The notes: a model not told the origin generated them from the letters alone. 64,000 bases of DNA from Lentzea guizhouensis (GCF_001701025.1 NZ_CP016793.1:8246001-8310000); one strand, 5' to 3'. Numbered from the stretch's first letter, positions 1-8,898 are shown. Made by a program: numbers and translations.

Positions 1-801
1 ACCGGGCACCTGGCGGCCGGAGGCGCGCAGGCAGGCGGTGATCCAGCCGAGCGCCGCCTCGTTGTGCACCACCAACGCGGTCATCGACGGGTGCGCGCGG
101 ACGAGTGCCTTGGTGGCCCGCAGGACCGAGTCGTGGTCGTCCTCGACGGACAGCGCGGTGGCGGCGACGCCCCGGCGCATCGCGGCCGCGCTGAAGCCGT
201 TCATGGTGCGGTGGGCCGAACCGGTGCTGCGGCGGTAGACCGCGCTCGGGGCACCGAGGAACCCGATGGACCGGTGACCGAGGTCGGCCAGGTGGTCGAC
301 GCACTTGGCACCCGCCGCCTCGAAGTCGAGGTCCACGCAGGTGAGGCCGCGGGCGGTGGCGGGGTGTCCGATGAGGACGGAGGGCTTGGAGAGCTGGCGC
401 AGCAGCGGGACGCGGTCGTCGTCCATCTCCACGTCCATCACCAGGAAGCCGTCGACCTGGGCGCTGTTCGCGGCCCTGCGCAGGCCGGAGGCACCGTCGT
501 CGGCGGTCATCAGCAGCAGGTCCATGTCGTGGCGGCGGGCGGTCGTGACCGCGGCGGTGACGAACCGCATCATGCCCGGCAGGTGCATGCCCGCTCGCAG
601 CGGCAGCACCAGGCCGATCACGCCCGTTCTGCTGGAGGACGTGCCGCGGTCGGTGACGTGCGGCTGGTAGCCCAGCGTCCTGATGCTCTCCCTGACCCGC
701 GACTTCGTGTCCGCGGAGATCGACCGCTTGCCCGTGAGCACGTAGGAGACGGTGCTCGGGGCGACCCCGGCGTGCCGCGCGACGTCCGCGATGGTGACCA
801 C
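1..801 (-). CDS. LacI-family transcriptional regulator (3' end outside window)
   Basis: This is a sugar-responsive DNA-binding repressor. The gene starts with GTG at 801 and is cut by the window edge after 267 codons, so about 70 C-terminal residues are missing. It opens with the classic LacI helix-turn-helix (VTIADVARHAGVAPSTVSYV) and the hinge region, followed by the periplasmic-binding-like ligand domain with the motif FLVMDVEMDDDRVP. It is a close paralogue of the regulator at the right edge of the window (63229-64000) and a more distant one of that at 53704-54732. Its promoter carries an arabinose-type operator between its -35 and -10 elements (879-892) and a second palindrome at 827-842 that may be its own site. 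It is transcribed away from GH127. The ligand is unknown; a plant-wall oligosaccharide is likely from context. Confidence 0.9.
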   Translation of the reverse strand, partial: MVTIADVARHAGVAPSTVSYVLTGKRSISADTKSRVRESIRTLGYQPHVTDRGTSSSRTGVIGLVLPLRAGMHLPGMMRFVTAAVTTARRHDMDLLLMTADDGASGLRRAANSAQVDGFLVMDVEMDDDRVPLLRQLSKPSVLIGHPATARGLTCVDLDFEAAGAKCVDHLADLGHRSIGFLGAPSAVYRRSTGSAHRTMNGFSAAAMRRGVAATALSVEDDHDSVLRATKALVRAHPSMTALVVHNEAALGWITACLRASGRQVPG

Positions 802-826
802 ACCGCCCCCTTTCCCGGATCCGCTC

Positions 827-842
827 GTCGAGGCGTTCCGAC
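827..842. promoter_or_regulatory. possible LacI-type operator
   Basis: An imperfect 16-bp palindrome, GTCGAGGCGTTCCGAC, lies 26 bp before the start of the LacI gene. The core resembles the GTCGAARCGSTT sites of the xyloglucan locus. Autoregulation is an inference. Confidence 0.35.
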
Positions 843-872
843 ACCATAGGGATCCGGATCAGTTGCATACAA

Positions 873-900
873 GAGTTATGTTTGCGTTAACATTGGTCAA
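873..900 (-). promoter_or_regulatory. promoter of the left-edge LacI gene with arabinose-type operator
   Basis: On the minus strand there is a -35 TTGACC (900-895), a 16-bp spacer and a -10 TAACTC (878-873). The spacer is almost entirely the operator TGTTTGCGTTAACA (879-892, plus-strand reading), one change from the consensus TGTTANCGNTAACA seen at araB and the arabinose LacI gene. Bound repressor would block RNA polymerase. The region is unusually AT-rich for this window. Confidence 0.55.
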
Positions 901-955
901 TTCTTATGGTCCAGACGAATTTTCTATTGTATGGAGAGTTCCCTGTTGGGCACGC

Positions 956-2338
956 TCACACACGTCGACCAGCCAGGACCAGCTGGACGACGTCACCGTT
1001 GATCCACGCGCGGTCGACGCGGGCGTAGGTCCCCGGTGTCACCACGACCGCGGCACCGTTCACCAGCAACCGCGCGCCCGGCGTCCACGACGGCACCCGC
1101 ACGCGCAGCGAGAACCGGCCGGAACCGCCGATCGTGAGCCTGGTGCCGGAGCCCTCCGGGAACGCCGTCTCCTGCCGCACCGAGACACCCCGGCTGGTCC
1201 AGGTCAGCACCGACGGGATGAACAGGTTGACGTACAACGTCCTCCCGTCGTGGAAGTAGACGCCCGCGCCGTGCTTGGTGTTGCTCTTCAGGTCCGTGCC
1301 GTGGCAACAGCCGAAGTCGTACGGGCGCATCCCGCCCAGCACCCCGTCGCAGAGCGCCCGGGAGCAGAAGTCGAAGTAGCGCACGTCGGCCGGGTCGGTG
1401 CGGAACAGCTGCCGGGCCAGCTCCAGCATGTGGTAGGTGCCGCACCAGGTCAGGTCGTCCACCTCCGCCGACCGCCAGAAGCGCACGGCGACGTCGCGGT
1501 ACCGGAGGTCACCGGTCGCGTGGTACTCCCGGATCGCGCCGACCACCTCGGACACGTGCGAACCGGTGAGGTCGCACCCCTGCGCCGGCGGGCCGGACCC
1601 CTCGGCGTGGTCGAAGTACCGGGCCGCCGCCAGGTGCGCCGGGTCACCGGTCAGCTGGTACAGGTTCGCCAGCACCTCGTTCATGCCGCCGCACCCGGTG
1701 CGCAGCACGTCCCGCCGGTGCGCCTCGGTCAACCGGCCCGCCCGCCAGCCGACCCACGCCGCCATCCTCGTCAGCGCCCGCAACGCACCGGGACTGCCGA
1801 CGAGCCGGTGCACGTCGAGCAGCCCGGCCATGATCCGGTGGAGGGTGGCGTAGGGCGCCTGGACGCGTTCGCGCGCCTCGGCCCTGCCGACGAAGCCCTC
1901 CGGGAACGCCGACACGTACCCGGTGCTGTACCCGGCGATCCTGGCCCGCTCCTGGCACAGCGCCAGCTGCTCGACCAGGTAGTCGGCCCGCACCGAGAAC
2001 GCCCGGTCGCCGGTGCTCGCGAACGCCTGGGCCAGCGCGGACAGCACGTGCCCCGTCAGCGCGCCGCGCACCTCGGAGTCGGGCGACTCCGAGCCGCGCA
2101 GGGGGACCACGCCCGACGACAGCCCGACGTTGCGCCGGAACGTGTGCAGCAACCGGTCGGGGTCCAGCGACTTCAGGTAGGCGTGTGCGCGCAGGGTCCC
2201 GTCCTGGAACGGTCCCGGCAGCAGCGCCACGGCACCGAGCGGGAACGGCTCCGCCGCCACACCGATGTCGCGGCGGGCCTCGACTCGCGGGCGCGGGACG
2301 AACACCGGCAGGACGTCGTGGCGCGAGGGTTCTGGCAT
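956..2338 (-). CDS. GH127-type beta-L-arabinofuranosidase-like protein, shortened
   Basis: The 460-residue protein belongs to the GH127/DUF1680 family, whose members remove beta-L-arabinofuranose using a cysteine nucleophile next to a zinc site. Family landmarks are visible: GCGGMNEVLANLYQLTGD (about 215-232), the Cys-Cys pair GCCHGTD (Cys344-Cys345) and YVNLFIPSVLTW. No signal peptide is seen, so it is cytoplasmic. The ATG at 2338 follows a GAAAGG ribosome site. Family members usually have about 600 or more residues. Here the stretch between FW (287-288) and WCGTYHML (298-305) is collapsed, which removes the GG-x-x-E loop that carries the acid/base Glu. The zinc-ligand Glu two residues before Cys299 is Thr. 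Activity is therefore doubtful. It lies 145 bp behind the GH6 gene, beyond a terminator. Confidence 0.75.
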   Translation of the reverse strand: MPEPSRHDVLPVFVPRPRVEARRDIGVAAEPFPLGAVALLPGPFQDGTLRAHAYLKSLDPDRLLHTFRRNVGLSSGVVPLRGSESPDSEVRGALTGHVLSALAQAFASTGDRAFSVRADYLVEQLALCQERARIAGYSTGYVSAFPEGFVGRAEARERVQAPYATLHRIMAGLLDVHRLVGSPGALRALTRMAAWVGWRAGRLTEAHRRDVLRTGCGGMNEVLANLYQLTGDPAHLAAARYFDHAEGSGPPAQGCDLTGSHVSEVVGAIREYHATGDLRYRDVAVRFWRSAEVDDLTWCGTYHMLELARQLFRTDPADVRYFDFCSRALCDGVLGGMRPYDFGCCHGTDLKSNTKHGAGVYFHDGRTLYVNLFIPSVLTWTSRGVSVRQETAFPEGSGTRLTIGGSGRFSLRVRVPSWTPGARLLVNGAAVVVTPGTYARVDRAWINGDVVQLVLAGRRV

Positions 2339-2404
2339 TGCGCAAGACCTTTCACCGGGGCAGTAGCCGGCCGCCGCCGGGCGTGCGGCCTCAACGGCGG
2401 CGGG

Positions 2405-2439
2405 GGGCTCCTGCGCGAGCGGAAGCCGCGCAGGAGCCC
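2405..2439 (-). terminator. terminator downstream of GH6
   Basis: A perfect 13-bp G+C stem (arms 2405-2417 and 2427-2439) with a 9-nt loop lies 45 bp past the GH6 stop. There is no clear T run. A short run of GCGGTAC repeats sits just upstream of it (about 2446-2475). Confidence 0.6.
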
Positions 2440-2483
2440 TTCTCACAGCGGTACTGCGGTACAGCGGTACAGCGGTGCTCAGG

Positions 2484-4226
2484 TCACAGCGCCGGGTAGG
2501 CGTTGCGCATGAGCTCCTGGAACTGCGCGGAGAACCACTTGCCCGACAACGGGGCGTCCGGCAGCGCACCCGACATGTTGTTGCCGTTGCGGATGTTGCC
2601 GGTGTAGGTCGGGTCGCACATCTTGTCCGCGCCCTTGCCCTCGTTGTTCGGGATCTCCTTGCTCGCGCCGTCGGACTCGCCCGGCGGCTTCATCCACACG
2701 TAGGCGTCGATGCCCGACTCCGGCGCCGCCTTCGGGCGCTCGCCGAGGCCGGCACCCGACTGGTTGCACCAGTTGCCGAGGTGGATGCGGCGGTCCAGCT
2801 TGCCGCCGTTGACGTAGGCGTCCACGTTCGTCGTCGGGCCGGGGCCCGTCGGACGGGCGCTGCCGCCCCAGCCGTTGCGGCTGGTGTCGATCAGCATGCC
2901 GACGTTCGCGTCGAAGCCCGCCTGCACGGCCCGCTGCCGGAACGCCTGCGCGTAGGACAGCTCGTCGACGTAGCGGTTCCAGTCAACCCACTTCGACTGG
3001 CGCACCGAGGTCCCGTTCACCGAGTCCTCGATCTTGAAGTAGGGCTCCTTCAGCGCACCGTAGTTCGCGGTGTTGGCGATGAAGCCCTGCACGTTCGCCT
3101 TCGTGCTGCCGGAGGCGTTCGCCGCCTGGAACAGCAGCTCGGCGGTGGCGCCGAAGTTGTCGTCCCAGCCGATCCAGCCGTGGTGGCCGATGTCGAGGTA
3201 GTTGTAGACGTTCGGCACCGCGCCCAGCTTCGCCAGCGCGTAGCCGACACCGGTGACGTAGTTCCCGTTCGCCTTCATCACGTCGCACGCCGCCACAGCG
3301 GTCGGGCGCGGCGTCACGTTGGTGATCAGGTTCGGCAGCGAGTCGATCTCCACCGTGGTCACGATCCGCAGGTCCTTGTACGCGGGCCTGGCGAGGATCT
3401 CGGCGATCGGGTCGATGTACTCGGTCTTGTACTTGTCGATCTCGGTGGGCTTGAGCTCACCGTTCGACGCCAGCGCCGAGCAGTCACGACCGGGCAGGTT
3501 GTAGATCACCAGCTGGATGACGAGTGGCGTGCCCGCCGCCTGGCGCACCGCCTCGTCCAGGTGCCCGACCAGACCGCGGGAGTCGACCGTGCCCGCGATG
3601 GCCGCGATGCGGTCCAGCCACACACCGGTGGGCTGGTTCGCGATCCGGCTGCCGCCGGGCTCCGCGCTGGCCTTGGCCGCCCAGTCCGGGTTGACGTACT
3701 GCTTCGCACCGACGTACGGGTTGTCGACCTTGCCGGGGCCGGGGCCAGGACCGTTGGAGGTCGTGGTCGTTGTCGTCGTCGTGGTCGTGGTCGTCGGCAC
3801 GACGTCACCGGTGCAGGTGGTGCCGTTCAGCGTGAACGTCGACGGGTTGGCGTCGTTGGTGCCGGCGCCGCTGCCGTTGAAGCCGATGTCGATGGAGGCA
3901 CCGGTGCCCAGGCTGCCGTTCCACGACATGCTCGTCGCGGTCACGTCCGCACCCGACTGCGACCAGTTCGCGCTCCACCCCTGTGCGACGCGCTGGCTGC
4001 CGGAGAAGCTGAACTTGAGCGTCCAGCCGCCCGACACCGCGTCACCCAGGTTGGTGATCTTCACCGAGGCACCGAACTGACCGCCACCCCAGCTGTTCGC
4101 CTTGTAGTCCACACGGCAACCAGGTGCGGCGCCCGCGGGTGCGCTGAGCGCCACCCCGAACGTCGCCACGGCGGTGGCGACCGCGACTCCCGCCGCGGCC
4201 CACCGCCTTTGTCCGTTGAGCCTCAT
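2484..4226 (-). CDS. secreted GH6 cellobiohydrolase with N-terminal CBM2
   Basis: This is an inverting exo-cellulase that releases cellobiose from non-reducing chain ends. The 580 residues comprise a signal peptide (about 1-34), a CBM2 cellulose-binding module (Cys37-Cys138), a linker with twelve consecutive Thr followed by Gly-Pro, and a GH6 catalytic domain (about 165-580). GH6 signatures are YNLPGRDCSALASNGE (Asp248) and VEIDSLPN (Asp295). The long C-terminal loops, including IHLGNWCNQSGAG, match exo-acting Cel6B-type enzymes rather than endoglucanases. The ATG at 4226 follows AGGAG. It is the last gene of the operon led by GH48, 20 bp after the small unknown gene. GH48 and GH6 attack opposite chain ends, so co-expression makes mechanistic sense. 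Confidence 0.95.
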   Translation of the reverse strand: MRLNGQRRWAAAGVAVATAVATFGVALSAPAGAAPGCRVDYKANSWGGGQFGASVKITNLGDAVSGGWTLKFSFSGSQRVAQGWSANWSQSGADVTATSMSWNGSLGTGASIDIGFNGSGAGTNDANPSTFTLNGTTCTGDVVPTTTTTTTTTTTTSNGPGPGPGKVDNPYVGAKQYVNPDWAAKASAEPGGSRIANQPTGVWLDRIAAIAGTVDSRGLVGHLDEAVRQAAGTPLVIQLVIYNLPGRDCSALASNGELKPTEIDKYKTEYIDPIAEILARPAYKDLRIVTTVEIDSLPNLITNVTPRPTAVAACDVMKANGNYVTGVGYALAKLGAVPNVYNYLDIGHHGWIGWDDNFGATAELLFQAANASGSTKANVQGFIANTANYGALKEPYFKIEDSVNGTSVRQSKWVDWNRYVDELSYAQAFRQRAVQAGFDANVGMLIDTSRNGWGGSARPTGPGPTTNVDAYVNGGKLDRRIHLGNWCNQSGAGLGERPKAAPESGIDAYVWMKPPGESDGASKEIPNNEGKGADKMCDPTYTGNIRNGNNMSGALPDAPLSGKWFSAQFQELMRNAYPAL

Positions 4227-4246
4227 TGCTCCGGATCTCCTGTCTT

Positions 4247-4699
4247 TCAATGGTGTTTGATCGGGATGAGTGAACACGCGGTGAGCGTGCACTCGAGTCT
4301 GTTGAGTCCCAGGTACTCCATGCCCTCCGAGCCGGTCAGCGCGAAGCCGTTCCCGAAGGCGAGGTCCGGATCGCCCCGGACCTCGCCGTTCGCGAGCGCC
4401 GTCCGCCAGGCCTGTTCCAGCCCTGGCCGCAGGACCAGCAGCCCGAGCCGTTCGTACGGCTCTTTGCTGCAGGTCCCCCACTCCGCGATGAACGGCGCGT
4501 AGACCTTGGCGCGCACCGGTCCGGCGAACTCGGCGAAGTCGTCGTGCCGCCGGACCGTCGCGCACTCGTCGGTCAGCCGGTTGAGCCAGGCGGCGATGCC
4601 GTCGACTCCCCTGCTGAGGTCCGGGGTGGGTTCGGCGCGCCCGACGAGGAGGGCGAACGCGACCGAACCCACCACCAGGAGGGCGAGCAGTGCCCTCAT
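4247..4699 (-). CDS. uncharacterised 150-residue membrane-anchored or secreted protein coupled to LPMO
   Basis: I do not recognise this family. The ATG at 4699 shares one base with the stop of the LPMO gene (TGATG), so translation is coupled. The N-terminus (about 3-20) is a strongly hydrophobic segment without a clear Ala-x-Ala site, consistent with a signal anchor or an uncleaved export signal. The rest (21-150) is soluble, with four cysteines (46, 77, 137, 142) that could form two disulfides outside the cell, a Trp-containing centre (IAEWGTCSKE) and a C-terminal Lys-His-His. No carbohydrate-binding module or glycosidase motif is visible. It lies between LPMO and GH6 in a cellulase operon, which suggests an accessory role such as electron delivery, copper supply or surface retention. 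That role is inference. Confidence 0.75.
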   Translation of the reverse strand: MRALLALLVVGSVAFALLVGRAEPTPDLSRGVDGIAAWLNRLTDECATVRRHDDFAEFAGPVRAKVYAPFIAEWGTCSKEPYERLGLLVLRPGLEQAWRTALANGEVRGDPDLAFGNGFALTGSEGMEYLGLNRLECTLTACSLIPIKHH

Positions 4700-5976
4700 C
4701 ACCGGACGGCGCACGCCGACCCGTTGAGCGTGAAAGCCGTCGGGTCGACCGGCGTGCCCGACGTCGTGGCGTTGAAGCCGAACGTCGCCGTGCTGCCGGG
4801 TGCGAGGTCCGCGTTGTAGGACGCGCCCTTCGCGGTGGCCTGGCCGTTCGCCACGGTCACGGTCGAGGACCACGCCTGCGAGAGCTGCTGCCCCGCGGGG
4901 AAGTCCCACACCAGCTGCCACGCGCCGACCGCGCTCGTGCCGGTGTTCGTCACCGCCACGTTCGCGGTGAAGCCGCCGTTCCACGTGCTCGGCCGCGAGT
5001 AGGTCACCGAGCAGGAGCCCGTCGGGGTGCCACCACCGGTCGAGGTTCTGACCGTGACGCTCGCCGACGCCGGTGAGGCGTTGCCGGCGGAGTCGGTCGC
5101 GACCACGGTGAACGCGTACGAGGTGTCCGCGCTCAGTCCGGTGACCGTCGCCGAGTTCGTGGCGGTGGTGGCGACCACCTGGTCACCGCGGTACACGCGG
5201 TAGCCCGACACGGCCACGTTGTCCGTCGCCGCCGGCCAGTCCAGCTTCACCGAGCTGCTGGTGACGCCGGAGGCGACCGGAGTGCCCGGTGCCGACGGCG
5301 CGGTGGTGTCCGGAGTTCCGGTGCCACCACCGAACTGGACGTCCGAGCAGCTGTAGAACGCCTCCGGGCTGTCCGACCGCTGCCACAGCGAGTAGATGAT
5401 GTGGCGGCCGGTCTTGTTGGGCAGCCTCGCCTGCCAGGCGTACTCGCCGTTCGCCAGCGGCGGGTTCGTCACCTTGTCGAACGGCACGGACTCGAGGTCC
5501 GACCACTTGAGCGGCTTCGTCACGTCGAAGCCGTCCTTGGTGACGTACTGCTCCCACGTGCCGGGGTGCGGTGCCCACGCGTTGTACCGGAAGGTCACCG
5601 TGGAGTTGGCCTGCACCTGCGTCACCGGCCAGTCGGCGCGGGCGAGGTTGTAGGCGGCGAACTTCGTGGTGGGACCGCACAGGCTGCCGTCGGGCACGAT
5701 CTCCCGGTGGCGGCCGCCCGCGTTGCTGATCAGGTTGCCGAACCAGTCCCACAGCGGTTGCTTGCCGCCCTGCGCGACCGCCGCGGCGCACGCCGGGTTG
5801 GTCGGGTTGAGGTCACCGCCACCGCCGCCGGCGCGGCCGTCCTCGTAGCAGAGGTAGGTGCGGCTGCCGGGCCAGACCATCGACCCGTGCGCGGCCGCGG
5901 TGCCGCCGGTGTGCACGAGAACCGCACCGGTCGTCGCGGCGACGAGCAGAAGCGCTGCTGCTATGCGTTTTCTCAT
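4699..5976 (-). CDS. AA10 lytic polysaccharide monooxygenase with FnIII and CBM2
   Basis: This copper enzyme oxidatively cleaves crystalline cellulose. The 425-residue precursor has a signal peptide 1-29 ending in Ala-Ala-Ala, which exposes His30 as mature residue 1. His30 and His137 (in NAWAPHPGTW) form the histidine brace. The catalytic domain (about 30-217) has conserved Cys and the EAFYSCSDV motif. A fibronectin type III domain (about 225-310) and a CBM2 (about 322-423) follow. Binding to cellulose through CBM2 and the large catalytic domain suggest cellulose rather than chitin as substrate. The start follows GAGGAG, 11 bp after GH48. The stop overlaps the next gene, so LPMO, the small protein and GH6 are read from the GH48 transcript. 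Confidence 0.95.
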   Translation of the reverse strand: MRKRIAAALLLVAATTGAVLVHTGGTAAAHGSMVWPGSRTYLCYEDGRAGGGGGDLNPTNPACAAAVAQGGKQPLWDWFGNLISNAGGRHREIVPDGSLCGPTTKFAAYNLARADWPVTQVQANSTVTFRYNAWAPHPGTWEQYVTKDGFDVTKPLKWSDLESVPFDKVTNPPLANGEYAWQARLPNKTGRHIIYSLWQRSDSPEAFYSCSDVQFGGGTGTPDTTAPSAPGTPVASGVTSSSVKLDWPAATDNVAVSGYRVYRGDQVVATTATNSATVTGLSADTSYAFTVVATDSAGNASPASASVTVRTSTGGGTPTGSCSVTYSRPSTWNGGFTANVAVTNTGTSAVGAWQLVWDFPAGQQLSQAWSSTVTVANGQATAKGASYNADLAPGSTATFGFNATTSGTPVDPTAFTLNGSACAVR

Positions 5977-5987
5977 CTCGCTACTCC

Positions 5988-8864
5988 TCACCCGTAGAGC
6001 TCTGCGTGCAGGGCGAACGCGGTCGCGATCTCGGCCTGTGCCCAGAAGCGGTGGTAGGTGAACGTGGGTGCCGGTCCGCCGTCCAGGTAGGCCTGGACCT
6101 TCGGCCACTGCGGGTCGTTGCGGAACATGGACCGCATCGACAGGAACGACGAGCCCTGCCCGATCTGGTCGCCGTTCGGCATCTTGCCGGTCCAGCCCGA
6201 CGGCACGTACGGGCCTTCCGCGGTCGAGGCGTTGTAGACGTCGTCGAACCGGCTGTAGTCCGTGCGGGTCTCCGGCGTCGCGATGCCGAGGCTGTCCTGG
6301 TGCGCGAGCAGCCCCGTCAGCAGTGCCTCACCCGTGGCCTTGGCCTGGGCGTTGCCCGACTTCGCCGCGTAGTTCAGCAGCACCTTGGCGTACGACGCGG
6401 CCACACCGACGTCCTGGCTGTGGTTGAGCACGCGCACCCGCAGGTTCGCGTTCGCGCCGGGGTTGGTGGCGTTCCACGTGTCCGGTGCTCCCGACCACTC
6501 CAGGTCAGAGGGGATGCGGAAGTCCGTGCCCGTGGTCGTGTTCGCGATCGCCCACGGCACCCACCTGTCGAGGATCTTCTTGGCGCGCGCGTCACCGGTC
6601 ATCTGGTACAGCGCCGCCGTGCGCTCGATCCCCCACACCTGGAAGCCGAACCACCGGTTGCTCGGCGGGTCGCGCCACACCGGGTGGGCGTCGTAGTACA
6701 TGCCGTAGAACGTCGGCGTGCCCGCGGGAGGCGAGGCGTACTGGCCCTCCCAGCTGTTCGTGACACCACCGGCGAGACCACCGTCCGCGGACTGCAGCCA
6801 CTGCAGCATCTCCAGCTGGCGGTTCAGCGACGTCGCCCAGTCCTGCTGTCCGGTGGCGGACAACGGCTTGAGCGCGGGCACGTTCGCCAGTGCGTGCGCT
6901 GCCAACGGGTTCTGGTAGCCCTGGTGCGAGGCACCGTCACCGATGCGCCACGCCCAACCGGCGGACGTGTCGGTCGCACCGCCCCAGGCGTAGTACCAGG
7001 ACATCAGGTAGTGCGCGCTGTTCTTGCCGGTCGCTCCGGGGCACGACGACGGGCTGTTGCAGTTGCCGACGCGCTTGAAGTACTTGTCGAACATGGCGTA
7101 CCGCAGGTAGTCGCCCATCTTCGCGGACTTGCCGATCTCGCCGGCGATGTCACCGGCCTTGCCCTGCGCCGTGGCCCACTGCTGGGCGAGCAGCGCCACC
7201 TGCACCACGCGGGCGTCCGCGTCCGGTGCGTTGGTGTACTTCCACTGCTTGGCGTAGGACGAGTCCTTGGTGAACAGGTCCAGGTAACCGTTGGGTCCGC
7301 CGTGCTTGAACGTGTCGCACGAGGGGTGCGGGATCGTCTCCCACACCGACTCCGACGAGCCGCGCTGGTAGGTGTTGATGTACGCGGGCGCCGTCGTGCC
7401 GTCACCGCAGCGGCCGAAGCCGTAGGTGTTGTCGACGTCGATCAGCCAGTGCATGCCGTAGACGTCCGAGTTGCCGTACGCGGTCTTGAGCTCCGCCGCG
7501 ATCGGGTCCGACCCCACCGGCACGGTGCCGTCCAGCACGGCCGGGTAGCGGTCCATCCGCGGGTGCTCCGGCGCGTAGGTCGCCGGCTTCGACGGGTCGT
7601 ACTTGTCGTTCGTCGGCTGGTCAGCCTTCGCGGGGATGATGAACTTCTCCATCGACGCGAACGCGGACTTGTACGGCGCCCAGTCACCGGTGACCCGGCC
7701 GTAGCTCGCCTCCAGCCACAGGTAGTAGCTGAACGCCTCGGACGTCGTCTGGTGGCCGTGGTCGGGTGCCTCGACCATCAGCGTCTCGACCGAGTGGTAC
7801 GGCACGAGCAGGTCGCCGAACTTGCGGAAGTAGCCGCTCGCCGGGTCCTTGATCTTGTTGTACTGGTCGAGGAACGCCTTGTTGAAGTCCGACGTGTTCG
7901 GGTCGAGCTCCTTGACCGTCACCGCCGCCGCGCTGTGGCCGGTGGCCGACGCGGTGAACGTCGCGGTCGCGAGCTCGCCACCGTTGTTCGCCGACGTCAC
8001 CGTGACCGTCTGCTTCGCGGTGCCGGACAACGTGAACGACGCCGGCGTCGCCGTCAGGTCCGCGCTGCCGCCGCGGGCGAGCGTGACCGTGACCGGGGAG
8101 CTCGGTGCCGTGGCCAGCGAGACGTCGAACGTCGCCGCCTGGCCCTGTTTCACCGAGACCGCGCTCGGCGAGGCCACGACCGCGGGTCCGGCCAGCACCT
8201 TGACGGCGACCGGCGTGGAGGTCGTGACGGCGCCGCGGTTGTCGGTCGCCCGCGCCGCGATGCTGTGGTCACCGGCCGGCGCCGAGGCCCAGGTGCCGGT
8301 GAACGGCGCGCTGGTGTCGGTCGCGACGAGCTGGTCACCCGCGTAGAAGTCGACCTTCGACACCGTGCCGTCGGAGTCCGCCGCGGTGGCCGCGAGCGGG
8401 ATGTCCGCGGGCACGGTGTAGCTGCTGCCGTTGGCAGGAGACGTCAGCGCCACGGACGGCGCCTGGTTCGGGCCGGTGCAGGACACGCCGTTCACCGCGA
8501 AGTCCGTCGGTGGCCGGTTGGTCGAGCCCTTGCTGCCGTTGAACCCGACCTGCGTGCTGCCGCCGGCCGGGAGCGTGCGCGCCCACTCAGGGTTGGTCAC
8601 GGTGACGACCGCGCCGTTCTGGGTGAAGTTGCCGTTCCAGCCCTGCTGGACGCGTTGCCCGTCGGGGAACGTCCAGGTGAGGTTCCAGCCGTTCAGCGCG
8701 TCACCGTCGTTGCGGATCGCCACGCTGGCGCCGAACCCGCTGTTCCATTCGTTCGTTATCGAATACGTCACGGTGCAAGCAACCGCGAGCGGTGCCGCCA
8801 CGGCGGGTACCCCGCCCATGACCACCACCGCCGCAACTGTCAACGCCGTTGTTCGCCGAGTCAT
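5988..8864 (-). CDS. secreted GH48 reducing-end cellobiohydrolase with CBM2
   Basis: This is a processive inverting cellulase acting from reducing ends, normally the dominant exocellulase of actinobacterial cellulose systems. The 958 residues comprise a signal peptide (about 1-24), a CBM2 (about 29-130), an Ig-like domain (about 135-225), a second beta-sandwich of CalX-beta/BACON type (about 228-320), and the GH48 catalytic barrel (about 323-958). The acid catalyst is Glu376 in EAPDHGHQTTSEAFSYYLW, the most conserved GH48 block. The ATG at 8864 follows GAGAGGG. It heads the operon GH48-LPMO-unknown-GH6. Two CebR-like boxes lie upstream, so cellobiose-type induction through a CebR repressor is likely; no intact cebR was recognised in the window. 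Confidence 0.96.
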   Translation of the reverse strand: MTRRTTALTVAAVVVMGGVPAVAAPLAVACTVTYSITNEWNSGFGASVAIRNDGDALNGWNLTWTFPDGQRVQQGWNGNFTQNGAVVTVTNPEWARTLPAGGSTQVGFNGSKGSTNRPPTDFAVNGVSCTGPNQAPSVALTSPANGSSYTVPADIPLAATAADSDGTVSKVDFYAGDQLVATDTSAPFTGTWASAPAGDHSIAARATDNRGAVTTSTPVAVKVLAGPAVVASPSAVSVKQGQAATFDVSLATAPSSPVTVTLARGGSADLTATPASFTLSGTAKQTVTVTSANNGGELATATFTASATGHSAAAVTVKELDPNTSDFNKAFLDQYNKIKDPASGYFRKFGDLLVPYHSVETLMVEAPDHGHQTTSEAFSYYLWLEASYGRVTGDWAPYKSAFASMEKFIIPAKADQPTNDKYDPSKPATYAPEHPRMDRYPAVLDGTVPVGSDPIAAELKTAYGNSDVYGMHWLIDVDNTYGFGRCGDGTTAPAYINTYQRGSSESVWETIPHPSCDTFKHGGPNGYLDLFTKDSSYAKQWKYTNAPDADARVVQVALLAQQWATAQGKAGDIAGEIGKSAKMGDYLRYAMFDKYFKRVGNCNSPSSCPGATGKNSAHYLMSWYYAWGGATDTSAGWAWRIGDGASHQGYQNPLAAHALANVPALKPLSATGQQDWATSLNRQLEMLQWLQSADGGLAGGVTNSWEGQYASPPAGTPTFYGMYYDAHPVWRDPPSNRWFGFQVWGIERTAALYQMTGDARAKKILDRWVPWAIANTTTGTDFRIPSDLEWSGAPDTWNATNPGANANLRVRVLNHSQDVGVAASYAKVLLNYAAKSGNAQAKATGEALLTGLLAHQDSLGIATPETRTDYSRFDDVYNASTAEGPYVPSGWTGKMPNGDQIGQGSSFLSMRSMFRNDPQWPKVQAYLDGGPAPTFTYHRFWAQAEIATAFALHAELYG

Positions 8865-8884
8865 GCCGCCGCCCTCTCGACAAC

Positions 8885-8898
8885 TGGGAGCGCTCCCA
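8885..8898. promoter_or_regulatory. CebR-type operator (perfect palindrome)
   Basis: TGGGAGCGCTCCCA is identical to the known Streptomyces CebR box. It lies 21 bp before the GH48 start and just downstream of a possible -10 TACAGT (8915-8910, minus strand). Confidence 0.85.

Noticed and set aside
2446..2475. Short direct repeats of GCGGTAC
   Set aside because: Only a few imperfect copies lie next to a terminator, and there is no sign of a CRISPR or integration site.
3766..3801. GTC/GTG-rich simple repeat
   Set aside because: It encodes the poly-Thr linker of the GH6 enzyme, a normal feature of CBM-linked cellulases, so it is not an independent repeat element.
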